Assembly: GCF_000023265.1 (NCBI RefSeq)
Contig: NC_013124.1
Location: forward strand, 1,988,001 to 2,052,000
Reading direction: 5' to 3'
From: Acidimicrobium ferrooxidans DSM 10331
Lineage (GTDB): Bacteria > Actinomycetota > Acidimicrobiia > Acidimicrobiales > Acidimicrobiaceae
Length of the DNA stretch: 64,000 bases
In this document: piece by piece, positions 44,744 to 52,356 of the stretch
How positions within the stretch are numbered: position 1 is the first letter of the stretch
Layout: each line of letters opens with the position of its first letter
Translations under genes and position numbers: made by a program
The notes under the pieces: generated by a model
Seen by the model: the letters and a program-made list of their open reading frames with translations, nothing else
Database searches by the model: none
What the model was told of the DNA's origin: nothing

Positions 44744-45913
44744 ATGACTTCTCTCCCACATGGTGCACTTGCGCTTCTTGGATCCGGCGAGCTCGCTCCG
44801 TCGATGGTCGCGGTCCATCGCCAGCTCCTCGCCGAGCTCGACCCACCACGGCCGGTCTTCCTCGATGCAACCTTCGGCTTCCAGGAGAACGCCGACGAAC
44901 TCGTCGCCAAGGCCCAGGAGTACTTCGACGTAAGCCTGCATCTCCCACTCGAGGTCGCGAGCGCGCGTCGTGCGAGCGCGCTGAGCGCACTCGAACGCGG
45001 GCGGTTCCTCGAGACCCTCGCCTGGGGCAACTACCTCTTCGCCGGACCTGGCAGTCCGAGCTACGGCTTGGCTCAGCTTCGCACCGCGGGTGCAGGACCC
45101 GTGCTGCGTGAGCGGCTTGTCGACGGTGCCACCGTCGTGCTGGCATCGGCGGCCGCACTCACCGCAGGTCGCTACACAATCCCCGTCTACGAGATCTACA
45201 AGGTCGGCGAGGATCCTCGATGGCTCGACGGTCTCGACCTCCTCGATGCCTTCGGCGTGACGGCAGCGGTCGTCCCTCACTACGACAACAAGGAGGGGGC
45301 GACCCACGACACGCGGTTCTGCTACATCGGCGAACGTCGCCTTCGTCTGCTCGAGGACCAGCTCCCCCCGGGCGTCGGCATCCTCGGCATCGACGAGCAC
45401 ACCGCTGTCGTCCTCGATGGCTCTGGCAAAGTGCGGGTGCTCGGGAAGGGACGCCTCGTGCTTCGCGTGCGCGGCAACGAGCATGCGATCGCGGCCCCGG
45501 CAACGCTGGCGCTCGACGAACTGCGCGACCGGCTCGGCGCCACAGATCACCCACGGCCAGGTGACACCGCCTCGGCATCGGCGGCTGGCGACCTTGCGGC
45601 ACTCGACGAGGCCATCGACCGAGGCGAGATCACCGACGCCCTTGGCCAGATCGCAGCACTCGTCGGCGTCGACGACGACCGCGTCGTCACCGGGCTCGCC
45701 CGGCTCGCCCGACGCCTCACCGACGGGCTCGTCGACCGCGAAGCGGCCATCGCCCCGGTTGTCGAAGCGATCATCGCACGACGCGAAGCGGCGCGAGCTG
45801 CGCGCGACTTCGCGCTCGGCGACCACCTCCGCGACGCACTGGCCGCCGGAGGTGTCATCGTGGAGGACACGCCAGAGGGTACTCGGTGGCGGCTCGCAGA
45901 GGTCGTACACTGA
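44744..45913 (+). CDS. Peptidase S51-like domain fused to CysS C-terminal domain
   Basis: A 389-residue fusion. Residues 1-255 resemble cyanophycinase/peptidase E type class I glutamine amidotransferase-like folds: ALLGSGELAPSM, FAGPGSPSYGLAQL, VLASAAALTAGRYTIPVYEIYKVG with a candidate nucleophile Ser135, PHYDNKEGATHDTRFCYIG and LGIDEHTAVVLDG. Residues 340-383 (EAIIARREAARAARDFALGD through EDTPEGTRW) match the C-terminal tail of cysteinyl-tRNA synthetase. No aminoacylation core is present, so this is not a synthetase. The cellular role is unknown. tRNA-Glu lies 15 bases downstream. Confidence 0.78.
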   Translation: MTSLPHGALALLGSGELAPSMVAVHRQLLAELDPPRPVFLDATFGFQENADELVAKAQEYFDVSLHLPLEVASARRASALSALERGRFLETLAWGNYLFAGPGSPSYGLAQLRTAGAGPVLRERLVDGATVVLASAAALTAGRYTIPVYEIYKVGEDPRWLDGLDLLDAFGVTAAVVPHYDNKEGATHDTRFCYIGERRLRLLEDQLPPGVGILGIDEHTAVVLDGSGKVRVLGKGRLVLRVRGNEHAIAAPATLALDELRDRLGATDHPRPGDTASASAAGDLAALDEAIDRGEITDALGQIAALVGVDDDRVVTGLARLARRLTDGLVDREAAIAPVVEAIIARREAARAARDFALGDHLRDALAAGGVIVEDTPEGTRWRLAEVVH

Positions 45914-45928
45914 TATAGCGACAGGCGT

Positions 45929-46004
45929 GCCCCCATCGTCTAGCGGCCAAGGACGCCGCCCTTTCAAGGCGGTAGCACGGGTTCGAATCCCGTTGGGGGT
46001 GCCA
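45929..46004 (+). tRNA. tRNA-Glu (TTC), CCA encoded
   Basis: Cloverleaf with acceptor GCCCCCA/TGGGGGT, anticodon stem CCGCC/GGCGG around CTTTCAA (anticodon TTC), and T arm ACGGG/CCCGT around TTCGAAT. The discriminator is G (46001) and CCA follows at 46002-46004. A TACACT hexamer at 45906-45911, inside the end of the preceding gene, could serve as its own promoter; read-through from that gene is also possible. Confidence 0.95.
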
Positions 46005-46686
46005 GTTCGCGTTCCGAGCCGAGACGAGGGGTGACGCAGGCGATCGAGCGAGCCGACAATGCGGTGCAACAGCAGCACGTCCCACGTAGGTCGAATCGAT
46101 AGGTTCCATCGAGGCGATGGTGGCACGAGTCCACACGGCTCCGCCGACCTCACCGCAGCCGCATACGACAGGCCCAACGTCGATCGGAGCAGCAGCCAGC
46201 ACAAACAGCTTCGGCCTGCCGTCATGCGCACCTCGCCGCCACCCTGTCGCAGCGAGACCCAGTCGATATCGATCCAACGTCGTGTGCATGGCCACCGTGC
46301 ATTGCGCTCGGTCACGGCTTGCAGGGCCAACCTCGAAGAGCCCCCGCGAGCGAGCAGATCGACGGCTCGATCAGTCACACGAGCTGGAGCGAGGAATCGG
46401 CGGGCTCGCACCACGATCGCAGGCCGCGGTGCACCTGCCACGCCGAGAGCCGCAGATCACAACCCGATCGCCTTGGAACAGACCACGCGGCGCCGACCAC
46501 GCGCGTGCGCCCTCGCCGCCCGCGATGGAGCGTGCCTCGGCGAACGAGCGCTACAGTGACCGCGGCACGGCATCGTGCGCGCCGAGTTCCGTCGCAGAGG
46601 ACTGGGCGCCCATGAGTGCGAATCGCACGATGAACGAGGTAGTCGTGACGGGATCCCTGACGAACGACACGCGCAGTGATGATGCT
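46005..46686 (+). other. About 680 bases without a recognisable gene
   Basis: Between tRNA-Glu and the PHP gene. All open frames on both strands are compositionally biased and lack family motifs. A minus-strand frame (about 46160-46440) contains plausible-looking stretches such as RAVDLLARGGSSRLALQAV but is disrupted by the tRNA antisense downstream and has no support as a gene. Confidence 0.5.
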
Positions 46687-46713
46687 GTGTTCACCCCACG
46701 TCCGTGTGAACAC
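46687..46713 (+). repeat. 8-bp inverted repeat ahead of the PHP phosphoesterase gene
   Basis: GTGTTCAC (46687-46694) and GTGAACAC (46706-46713) are perfect inverted arms with an 11-base spacer, ending five bases before the ATG. The size and spacing suit a dimeric repressor site. No TANNNT box at leaderless distance is present here, in contrast to many other genes of the window. Confidence 0.5.
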
Positions 46714-46718
46714 GCACG

Positions 46719-47588
46719 ATGATCGATCTCCACCTCCACTCCACCGCCTCCGATGGCTCGAACGACCCTGCGGAACTCGCCGGGATCGTCGCCGGTGCCG
46801 AGATCGTCGCCCTCACCGATCACGACACCGTCGAGGGCATCGCCGCGTTTCGCGAGGCGCTCTCTGGCACGAGCGCCTTCATCGTCGGGGCGGAGCTCTC
46901 CCTCGCGACGACCACGGGCTCGTTGCACCTGCTGTGCTACGGGACTGGACTCCTCGGGCCCGCTGGCACGTCGCTCCTCGGCACGCTCGCCGACGATCGC
47001 ACCCGTCGCAACGAGCAGCTCCTCGCACGTGCCGCAGCGAACGGACTCGACGTTCCTCTCGAAGCGGTGCTGGCTGCTGCGGGAGCGACCCGGCTCGACG
47101 AGAAGAGCGTCGGGCGCCCGCACGTCGCAGCGGTACTCGTCGAACGCGGCTACGCCCGCGACATCCCTGATGCGTTCGATCGCTACCTCGCCAAGGGTCG
47201 CCCTCTGTACGTGCCGAAGGCACGCCTTCGCTTCGCCGACGTGATCGAGCCGCTCGCTGCGATCGGTGTGGCGACGGTCGTCGCCCACCCGCTCAGCCTC
47301 GAGCTCGCGCCCGATGCACTCGAGGACCACCTGCGCACGCTCCGTGACCTGGGTCTCGTCGGGCTCGAGGCGCACTACGCCGCCTACGCGCCCTCGACCC
47401 GCACCGCCTTGGCCGAGCTCGCCGACCGCCTCCACCTCGTCGCGACCGGCGGCTCGGACGCCCATGGACGCTTCAAGGCCGGCCTGTCCCCGCTGGTGGG
47501 CTACGGCGACCTCGATGTCCCGGTCGTAAGTGGCGAGGCACTCATCGACGCCATCGCGCGCCTCGGCGGCCATGCCGACCTATACTGA
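46719..47588 (+). CDS. PHP domain phosphoesterase
   Basis: A 289-residue protein of the PHP family related to 3',5'-nucleoside bisphosphate phosphatase and RNase AM. Metal-ligand motifs are DLHLHSTASDGS at the N-terminus, ALTDHDTVEG, the glutamate in GAELSL, VVAHPLSLE and GGSDAHGRFK. The region between contains an RPHVAAVLVERGY helix typical of the family. The substrate could be a nucleotide bisphosphate or short RNA 5' ends. The last codons contain TATACT, a likely -10 box for the downstream tRNAs. Confidence 0.88.
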   Translation: MIDLHLHSTASDGSNDPAELAGIVAGAEIVALTDHDTVEGIAAFREALSGTSAFIVGAELSLATTTGSLHLLCYGTGLLGPAGTSLLGTLADDRTRRNEQLLARAAANGLDVPLEAVLAAAGATRLDEKSVGRPHVAAVLVERGYARDIPDAFDRYLAKGRPLYVPKARLRFADVIEPLAAIGVATVVAHPLSLELAPDALEDHLRTLRDLGLVGLEAHYAAYAPSTRTALAELADRLHLVATGGSDAHGRFKAGLSPLVGYGDLDVPVVSGEALIDAIARLGGHADLY

Positions 47589-47612
47589 TGACGCCCAGGG
47601 CCCGAGGGCCCT
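47581..47612 (+). promoter_or_regulatory. Likely tRNA promoter -10 box and hairpin in the leader
   Basis: TATACT (47581-47586) overlaps the stop of the PHP gene and would start transcription near 47593. AGGGCCC-GA-GGGCCCT (47597-47612) then forms a 7-bp hairpin in the leader, 12 bases before tRNA-Asp. No clear -35 is seen. Confidence 0.4.
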
Positions 47613-47624
47613 TCGCCCCACCGG

Positions 47625-47699
47625 GGACCTGTGGTGCAGCTCGGAGTGCACGCCGGCCTGTCAAGCCGGAGGTCGCGGGTTCAAATCCCGTCAGGTCCG
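47625..47699 (+). tRNA. tRNA-Asp (GTC)
   Basis: Acceptor GGACCTG/CAGGTCC, D stem GTGC/GCAC, anticodon stem CCGGC/GCCGG around CTGTCAA (anticodon GTC), variable loop AGGTC, and T arm GCGGG/CCCGT around TTCAAAT. Discriminator G at 47699; CCA is not encoded. Confidence 0.95.
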
Positions 47700-47724
47700 C
47701 TGAGCACGTCTCGCACGTGCATCG

Positions 47725-47800
47725 GGTCGGATAGCTCAGTTGGTAGAGCGCACGCCTGAAAAGCGTGAGGTCACCGGATCGAAACCGGTTCCGACCACCA
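47725..47800 (+). tRNA. tRNA-Phe (GAA), CCA encoded
   Basis: Acceptor GGTCGGA/TCCGACC, D arm GCTC/GAGC, anticodon stem CACGC/GCGTG around CTGAAAA (anticodon GAA), and T arm ACCGG/CCGGT around ATCGAAA. The T-loop starts A-T rather than the usual T-T. Discriminator A at 47797 is followed by CCA. It lies 25 bases after tRNA-Asp, so the two share a transcript. Confidence 0.94.
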
Positions 47801-47812
47801 TCGTCAGAGCGT

Positions 47813-47831
47813 GCGACGACCCCTTCGTCGC
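47813..47831 (+). terminator. Possible hairpin terminator after the tRNA pair
   Basis: GCGACGA (47813-47819) and TCGTCGC (47825-47831) form a perfect 7-bp stem with a 5-base loop, 12 bases after tRNA-Phe. There is no T-run, which is common for terminators in high-GC actinobacteria, so the assignment is tentative. Confidence 0.3.
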
Positions 47832-48027
47832 TGCCTCGATCTCCCGCTCGACGAGTGAGCGCTCGAGCGAAACGTGCGGTCTCGCGGCCCCAGCAACGCT
47901 CGCTCACCGCCAAGCTCGCTCACTGCCAACGTGTCAGGTCGCGGACACGACGGCCACCAGGTCGCCCGCTTCGATCGTGCACGATCCCCGACACCTCCGC
48001 GCGCGCAGGCTAGGCTCGGGGTCTGCG

Positions 48028-49464
48028 ATGGATGACCACCCCACCCACGGCTCCGAGCAAGGCTCCGAAGCCGACCACCCAGAGGAAGCCTGTGGCGTCT
48101 TCGGTGTGCTCGTCGCGTCCGAGGACGAGCAAGCCTCGTTCGCCGTATTCGACGGCCTCTATGCGCTGCAGCACCGTGGACAAGAGTCAGCAGGCATCGC
48201 CGCCGTCGACGACGGTCGTATCACGGTCGTGAAGGACCTCGGGCTCGTGGCGTCGGTCTTCGACGAGGCGACCCTGCGTGCGCTGCGCGGTCGGCTCGCG
48301 ATCGGGCATACGCGCTACGCCACGGCTGGCGACCGAGGATGGGAGAACGCCCAGCCGCTCCTCCACGACCACGCCGGCGCCCAGATCGCCGTCGCCCACA
48401 ACGGCAACCTCACCGACCCGCCTCAGACGCCAGCCCCCAACGGCCGGATCCCTTCGGACACCGAACGGATCGCCGCGGCCGTCGCCGAGGCCCTCGGATC
48501 GGCGACGACGCCAGCGGCCGTTGCGGAAGCCGTCGCGCATGCCCTCGCGCCCCTTCATGGGGCCTTCTCGCTCGTCATGACCGACGGCCAGCACCTCATC
48601 GCCGCTCGCGATCGCCACGGCTTTCGCCCCCTGTGCGTCGGCCGCTTCCCCGATGGCGGTTGGGTGGTGGCCTCCGAGACGCCCGCACTCGACGTCGTGG
48701 GCGCAAGCTTCGAGCGCGAGGTGGACCCCGGTGAGGTCCTCGTCATCGGCGACGACGCCCAGGCGAGCTCCTCGCTCCCCGGACCCCACTTCCAGCATCT
48801 GTGTGTCTTCGAATTCGTCTACTTCGCGCGTCCCGATGCCAAGCTGCTGGGCCGAGAGGTGCACGGTACGCGCCGTCGGATGGGCGAGCATCTCGCGCGC
48901 GTCGCACCCGTCGAGGCCGACATGGTGATGGGCGTGCCCGACTCTGGCATCCCTGCCGCCGAGGGCTACGCCCTCGCCTCCGGTATCCCCTATGGCCAGG
49001 GACTCGTGAAGAATCGCTACATCGGGCGCACCTTCATCAACCCCGGGGCTGCGCAGCGCCGACAGGCGATCCGACGGAAGCTGAACGCCCTCGAGGACAA
49101 CGTCCGAGGCAAGCGCCTCGTCGTGGTCGACGACTCCATCGTGCGCGGTGCGACGACACGTCAGCTCGTCGCCCTGCTGCGCCAGGCGGGGGCGGCCGAA
49201 GTCCACCTGCGCATCTCGTCGCCTCCGTACCGCTGGCCCTGCTACTACGGGATCGACACGCCGAGTCGCCCCGAGCTCATCGCCTCCCGCCTGTCCGTCG
49301 ACGAGATCGCCCAAGAACTCGGGGCGGACTCGCTCGCCTATCTCCCGCTTGCGCACCTGCGAGACGCCGTTGGCGTGACCCATGGCTGCTGCGATGCCTG
49401 CTTGACCGGGGCATACCCCGAGACGGTCAGCGAAGCGGCAGCCGCGGGTGCGGGCTCGCGGTGA
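48028..49464 (+). CDS. purF: Amidophosphoribosyltransferase
   Basis: First committed enzyme of purine synthesis. The N-terminal nucleophile is the cysteine in EEACGVFGVLVAS, exposed after removal of an about 21-residue propeptide. The Ntn glutaminase domain contains ALQHRGQESAGIA and IGHTRYATAG; the PRTase domain has VVVDDSIVRGATTRQLV. CCDAC near the C-terminus supplies ligands for the 4Fe-4S cluster of the Bacillus-type enzyme. It has 478 residues. A TAGGCT box (48011-48016) ends 11 bases before the ATG, leaving a leader of only a few bases. Confidence 0.96.
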   Translation: MDDHPTHGSEQGSEADHPEEACGVFGVLVASEDEQASFAVFDGLYALQHRGQESAGIAAVDDGRITVVKDLGLVASVFDEATLRALRGRLAIGHTRYATAGDRGWENAQPLLHDHAGAQIAVAHNGNLTDPPQTPAPNGRIPSDTERIAAAVAEALGSATTPAAVAEAVAHALAPLHGAFSLVMTDGQHLIAARDRHGFRPLCVGRFPDGGWVVASETPALDVVGASFEREVDPGEVLVIGDDAQASSSLPGPHFQHLCVFEFVYFARPDAKLLGREVHGTRRRMGEHLARVAPVEADMVMGVPDSGIPAAEGYALASGIPYGQGLVKNRYIGRTFINPGAAQRRQAIRRKLNALEDNVRGKRLVVVDDSIVRGATTRQLVALLRQAGAAEVHLRISSPPYRWPCYYGIDTPSRPELIASRLSVDEIAQELGADSLAYLPLAHLRDAVGVTHGCCDACLTGAYPETVSEAAAAGAGSR

Positions 49465-49551
49465 GCCGAGCCGCCGTCATCGCTCCAGCGCCCACCTGAC
49501 ACCTCGAACCTGCGCCACGTGGCCACTAGCCTCGGCGCCGAGGAGGCCACT

Positions 49552-50580
49552 GTGGAGTACCGCGAGGCGGGAGTCGACATCGAGGCGGCGGATAGCGCGG
49601 TTGCGCGCATCGCTCAGATCGTCGCCCGGACGTTTACGGAACGGGTCGCGAGCCCGATCGGGGGCTTCGGCGCGCTCTACGAGATCGGCGGCCTCGGTGG
49701 TGCACGTCCGACCCTCGTCGCGACGACCGACGGCGTCGGGACGAAGACCGAGGTCGCCCGGGCCGGCGCCCGCTACGAAGGACTGGGGCGCGACCTCGTC
49801 GCCATGTGTGTCGACGATCTCGTGGTCACCGGAGCAACCCCGCTCTTCTTCCTCGACTACCTCGCCCTCGGTCGCGTCGAGCCCTCGCTGGTGGCATTGC
49901 TCGTCGATGCCATGGCAGCGGCACTCGGCGAGGTCGGGGCGTCGCTCATCGGCGGTGAGATCGCCGAGCACCCCGGCGTGCTCGAGCCGGGTCAGGTCGA
50001 TCTCGCTGGCTTCTGCGTCGGCATCGTCGATGGCGACGCGACGCTCGGATCCGAGCGCGTTCGCGCTGGCGACCGCGTCCTCGGCCTCCGCTCGCCGAAC
50101 CTCCGCTCGAACGGCTTCTCGCTCGTGCGTCGCGTCTACGCAGACGTCCTCGAGGCGGTGGCACGCGGTGAGACCGGACCGCTCCTCGCCGACGGCCGAC
50201 CCCTCTACGACGCCCTCATCGAGCCATCGGTGCTCTATGCCCCCCTGGTTCTCGAGTTCGCCCGCGCCGGCTTGCTGCACGCCGCCGCGCACGTGACAGG
50301 CGGCGGCCTCGCCGGCAACCTCGTACGGGTGCTGCCTACGGGCCTCGGCGTCGAGGTCAAGCCCTGGGCCTGGCCCGAGATCTTCCGTCGGCTCGCCGAC
50401 GACGGCGACGTCTCCCTCGAGGCGATGCGGGCCACCTTCAACCTCGGGATCGGCATGGTGCTGATCGCGCCACCCGATGCGGCGAGCGCGCTCCGCGAGC
50501 GAGTACCTGACGCCGTGGACCTCGGCGTCGTCGAAGCGAGTGACGAAGGAGTGACATGGTCGACCACCGTGCCGTCCTGA
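49552..50580 (+). CDS. purM: Phosphoribosylformylglycinamidine cyclo-ligase (AIR synthase)
   Basis: Closes the imidazole ring to give AIR. ATP-grasp-unrelated PurM fold with ATTDGVGTKTEVARAG, MCVDDLVVTGATPLFFLDYLA, LIGGEIAEHPG and HVTGGGLAGNLVRVLP. The start is GTG 49552 with GAGGAGG five bases upstream; an ATG at 49519 would overlap a TAGCCT -10 box at 49527-49532, so this gene may have its own promoter as well as read-through from purF. It has 342 residues and overlaps pyrE by 25 bases. Confidence 0.95.
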   Translation: MEYREAGVDIEAADSAVARIAQIVARTFTERVASPIGGFGALYEIGGLGGARPTLVATTDGVGTKTEVARAGARYEGLGRDLVAMCVDDLVVTGATPLFFLDYLALGRVEPSLVALLVDAMAAALGEVGASLIGGEIAEHPGVLEPGQVDLAGFCVGIVDGDATLGSERVRAGDRVLGLRSPNLRSNGFSLVRRVYADVLEAVARGETGPLLADGRPLYDALIEPSVLYAPLVLEFARAGLLHAAAHVTGGGLAGNLVRVLPTGLGVEVKPWAWPEIFRRLADDGDVSLEAMRATFNLGIGMVLIAPPDAASALRERVPDAVDLGVVEASDEGVTWSTTVPS

Positions 50581-51116
50581 TCGATGCCCTCGAGACCTAC
50601 GGGATCCTCCGAGGTAGCTTCACGCTCAAGTCCGGTGCCACCTCGACCTGGTTCATCGACACCAAGCGTGCGATCTGTCGACCGATGGCACTCGCTGCGA
50701 CCGCGGAACTCGCACTCGAGGCACTCGATCCCACCGTCACCGCCATCGGCGGCCTCACCATGGGTGCCGACCCGGTTGCCTTCGCGACCGCGACGCTCGC
50801 GCAGCTCCGGGGCCGCGCGCTGAAGGCCTTCAGCGTGCGCAAGGAGCCCAAAGCCTACGGCCAGGGAGGGGCCATTGCGGGAGCGCTGGACCCCGACGAC
50901 GTCGTCTGTGTCGTCGAGGACACGCCGACGCGCGGCGTCTCGCTGCTCGCGGCGATCGACGCGGTTCGCGAGGTCGGGGCCACCGTGTCCCAAGCCCTCG
51001 CGGTCGTCGATCGCGGAGGCACCGCCGCCGACGTCATCGCCCCGACTCCCTTCGTCGCGCTGGTCCGCGCCCCGGACCTCGGCCTGCCCTACGAAGGCAG
51101 CGACAGAGCGTCTTGA
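50556..51116 (+). CDS. pyrE: Orotate phosphoribosyltransferase
   Basis: Attaches orotate to PRPP in pyrimidine synthesis. GSFTLKSGATSTWFID is the family start, the flexible loop is in FSVRKEPKAYGQGGAIAG, and the PRPP motif is VCVVEDTPTRGVSLLAAI. The motif has a threonine-proline where many OPRTs have valine-isoleucine or threonine. It has 186 residues. ATG 50556 has GAAGGAG upstream and overlaps the purM end, so purine and pyrimidine enzymes are coupled here. Other pyr genes are not in the window. Confidence 0.93.
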   Translation: MVDHRAVLIDALETYGILRGSFTLKSGATSTWFIDTKRAICRPMALAATAELALEALDPTVTAIGGLTMGADPVAFATATLAQLRGRALKAFSVRKEPKAYGQGGAIAGALDPDDVVCVVEDTPTRGVSLLAAIDAVREVGATVSQALAVVDRGGTAADVIAPTPFVALVRAPDLGLPYEGSDRAS

Positions 51117-51141
51117 CATCTGGCGGCATTGAGCCTAGAGT
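51113..51141 (+). promoter_or_regulatory. Strong sigma-70-type promoter of the lipoprotein gene
   Basis: TTGACA (51113-51118) and TAGAGT (51136-51141) are separated by exactly 17 bases. The perfect -35 overlaps the pyrE stop codon. Transcription would start near 51148, giving a leader of about 14 bases that contains the ribosome site GGGAGG. Confidence 0.75.
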
Positions 51142-51161
51142 CCGCTTGGGAGGTGGGTGTC

Positions 51162-52082
51162 GTGCGAGTGAGAGCGTCGTCACGGGGAACATGGGCTGCG
51201 CGGATCGGTGTCGTCGGCGCCCTCGCCGTCGCCGCAGCGGCCTGCGGCTCCTCGGGCGGGGCAAGCTCGTCGTCGTCGTCGAGCACCCCGACCGCTTCGT
51301 TGCCACCGTCGCAGCTGCTCTCGGACGCCTCCGCCAAACTCGTCTCGATGACCTCCTTCCGCTTCACCGGATCGGGGAACGTGGCGACCCCGGCCTCGGC
51401 GAGTGCCCCAAGCGCGGGATCGACGACCGTGACCCCAGCCGGCTACGCGACCTTCACCCTGTCGGGGGCGGCCTCGATCCCTGAGCACCTCTTCGAGGTG
51501 ACGACGAGCGTCCACGGCCTTCGCATCACCGAGATCGCCACCCAGTCGGATCTCTACCTGCACTATCCGACCGTCGCGACACCGAACGCGACCGCAACGA
51601 CCTGGCTCGAAATTCCGTCGTCGGTGCTGCCTATCCCCACGAACAGCTCGGCCTTCGCGAGCAAGGTTGCAGCAGCGCTCCGAGCCGCCGTCAAGCCACA
51701 GCCCGACGGCACCGCGACGGTCGACGGTCAAACGTGCACGCTGGTGAAGGCCACCATCAGCGGGTCGGCGATGTCGCAGCTCCTCTCCGCGGCCGATCCG
51801 AGCCTGGCAAGTCAAGCGGCGTCGACGCTCGACACCGTCAGTGCCGTCATCACGGCGGCCATCAACAGCGCACACGAGCTCGTCCAGGTGCACGAGGCCG
51901 TCTCGACCAGTGCTGGCGTCCAGGTGAACCTGACCATCACCTATGAAGACCAGAACCAGCCGGTATCGATCACCATCCCACCGTCGAACGAGGTCGAACT
52001 GATCACGAGCGCGGGCGAGCTGTCGGGTGTCCTCGGGGGCTCGGCATCGACATCGGCGAACCAAGGGGCGTCACAGGGCTAG
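51162..52082 (+). CDS. Lipoprotein, LppX/LprG-like
   Basis: A 306-residue secreted lipoprotein. A basic N-terminus and hydrophobic helix lead to lipobox VAAAACGSS, with the acylated cysteine near residue 28, then a serine-rich linker. The body has the pattern of mycobacterial LppX/LprG-type beta-sheet lipid carriers: LLSDASAKLVSMTSFRFTGSG, then VHGLRITEIATQSDLYLHYP and TVDGQTCTLVKATISG. Family membership rests on pattern, not on a diagnostic motif. The start GTG 51162 has GGGAGG eight bases upstream. Confidence 0.75.
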   Translation: MRVRASSRGTWAARIGVVGALAVAAAACGSSGGASSSSSSSTPTASLPPSQLLSDASAKLVSMTSFRFTGSGNVATPASASAPSAGSTTVTPAGYATFTLSGAASIPEHLFEVTTSVHGLRITEIATQSDLYLHYPTVATPNATATTWLEIPSSVLPIPTNSSAFASKVAAALRAAVKPQPDGTATVDGQTCTLVKATISGSAMSQLLSAADPSLASQAASTLDTVSAVITAAINSAHELVQVHEAVSTSAGVQVNLTITYEDQNQPVSITIPPSNEVELITSAGELSGVLGGSASTSANQGASQG

Positions 52083-52356
52083 CTCTACGAGCTCCTCGCA
52101 GGCGGGTACGTGCCGTGCGTCCGCACGAGTATCGGTAGCGGAGCGTTGCTCCTGGGCTGATGGCTCGAGAGACCTCCAGAGAGCGCGAGGAGACCGCCCG
52201 GCCCCATGCCAGCCGGCATCACCGAAGCATCCCCTATCGCCACGTCCCGCACGCTCTGTCGTCCCTGGCGTCGACGCTGCGAGCTGGCAGAGGCATCCTG
52301 TCCCACCATCCGCGCCAGCTCGTGATGTCGGCCTACCAGGGGACGAGCACCGGTGA

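Noticed and set aside
44744-45913. Annotation as cysteinyl-tRNA synthetase
   Set aside because: Only the C-terminal tail resembles CysS; the HIGH/KMSKS catalytic core is missing.
45855-46441. Minus-strand frames with a protein-like NGIRTRATALK or RDSNPCYRLE string
   Set aside because: These strings are the familiar antisense translation of a tRNA gene (tRNA-Glu), not coding sequence.
47740-48027. Upstream extension of purF through tRNA-Phe
   Set aside because: The frame runs into the tRNA; the conserved propeptide and cysteine follow ATG 48028.
52083-52356. Possible gene or terminator between the lipoprotein and PilZ genes
   Set aside because: Frames are shadows, and no clear stem-loop with T-run was found in this convergent gap.
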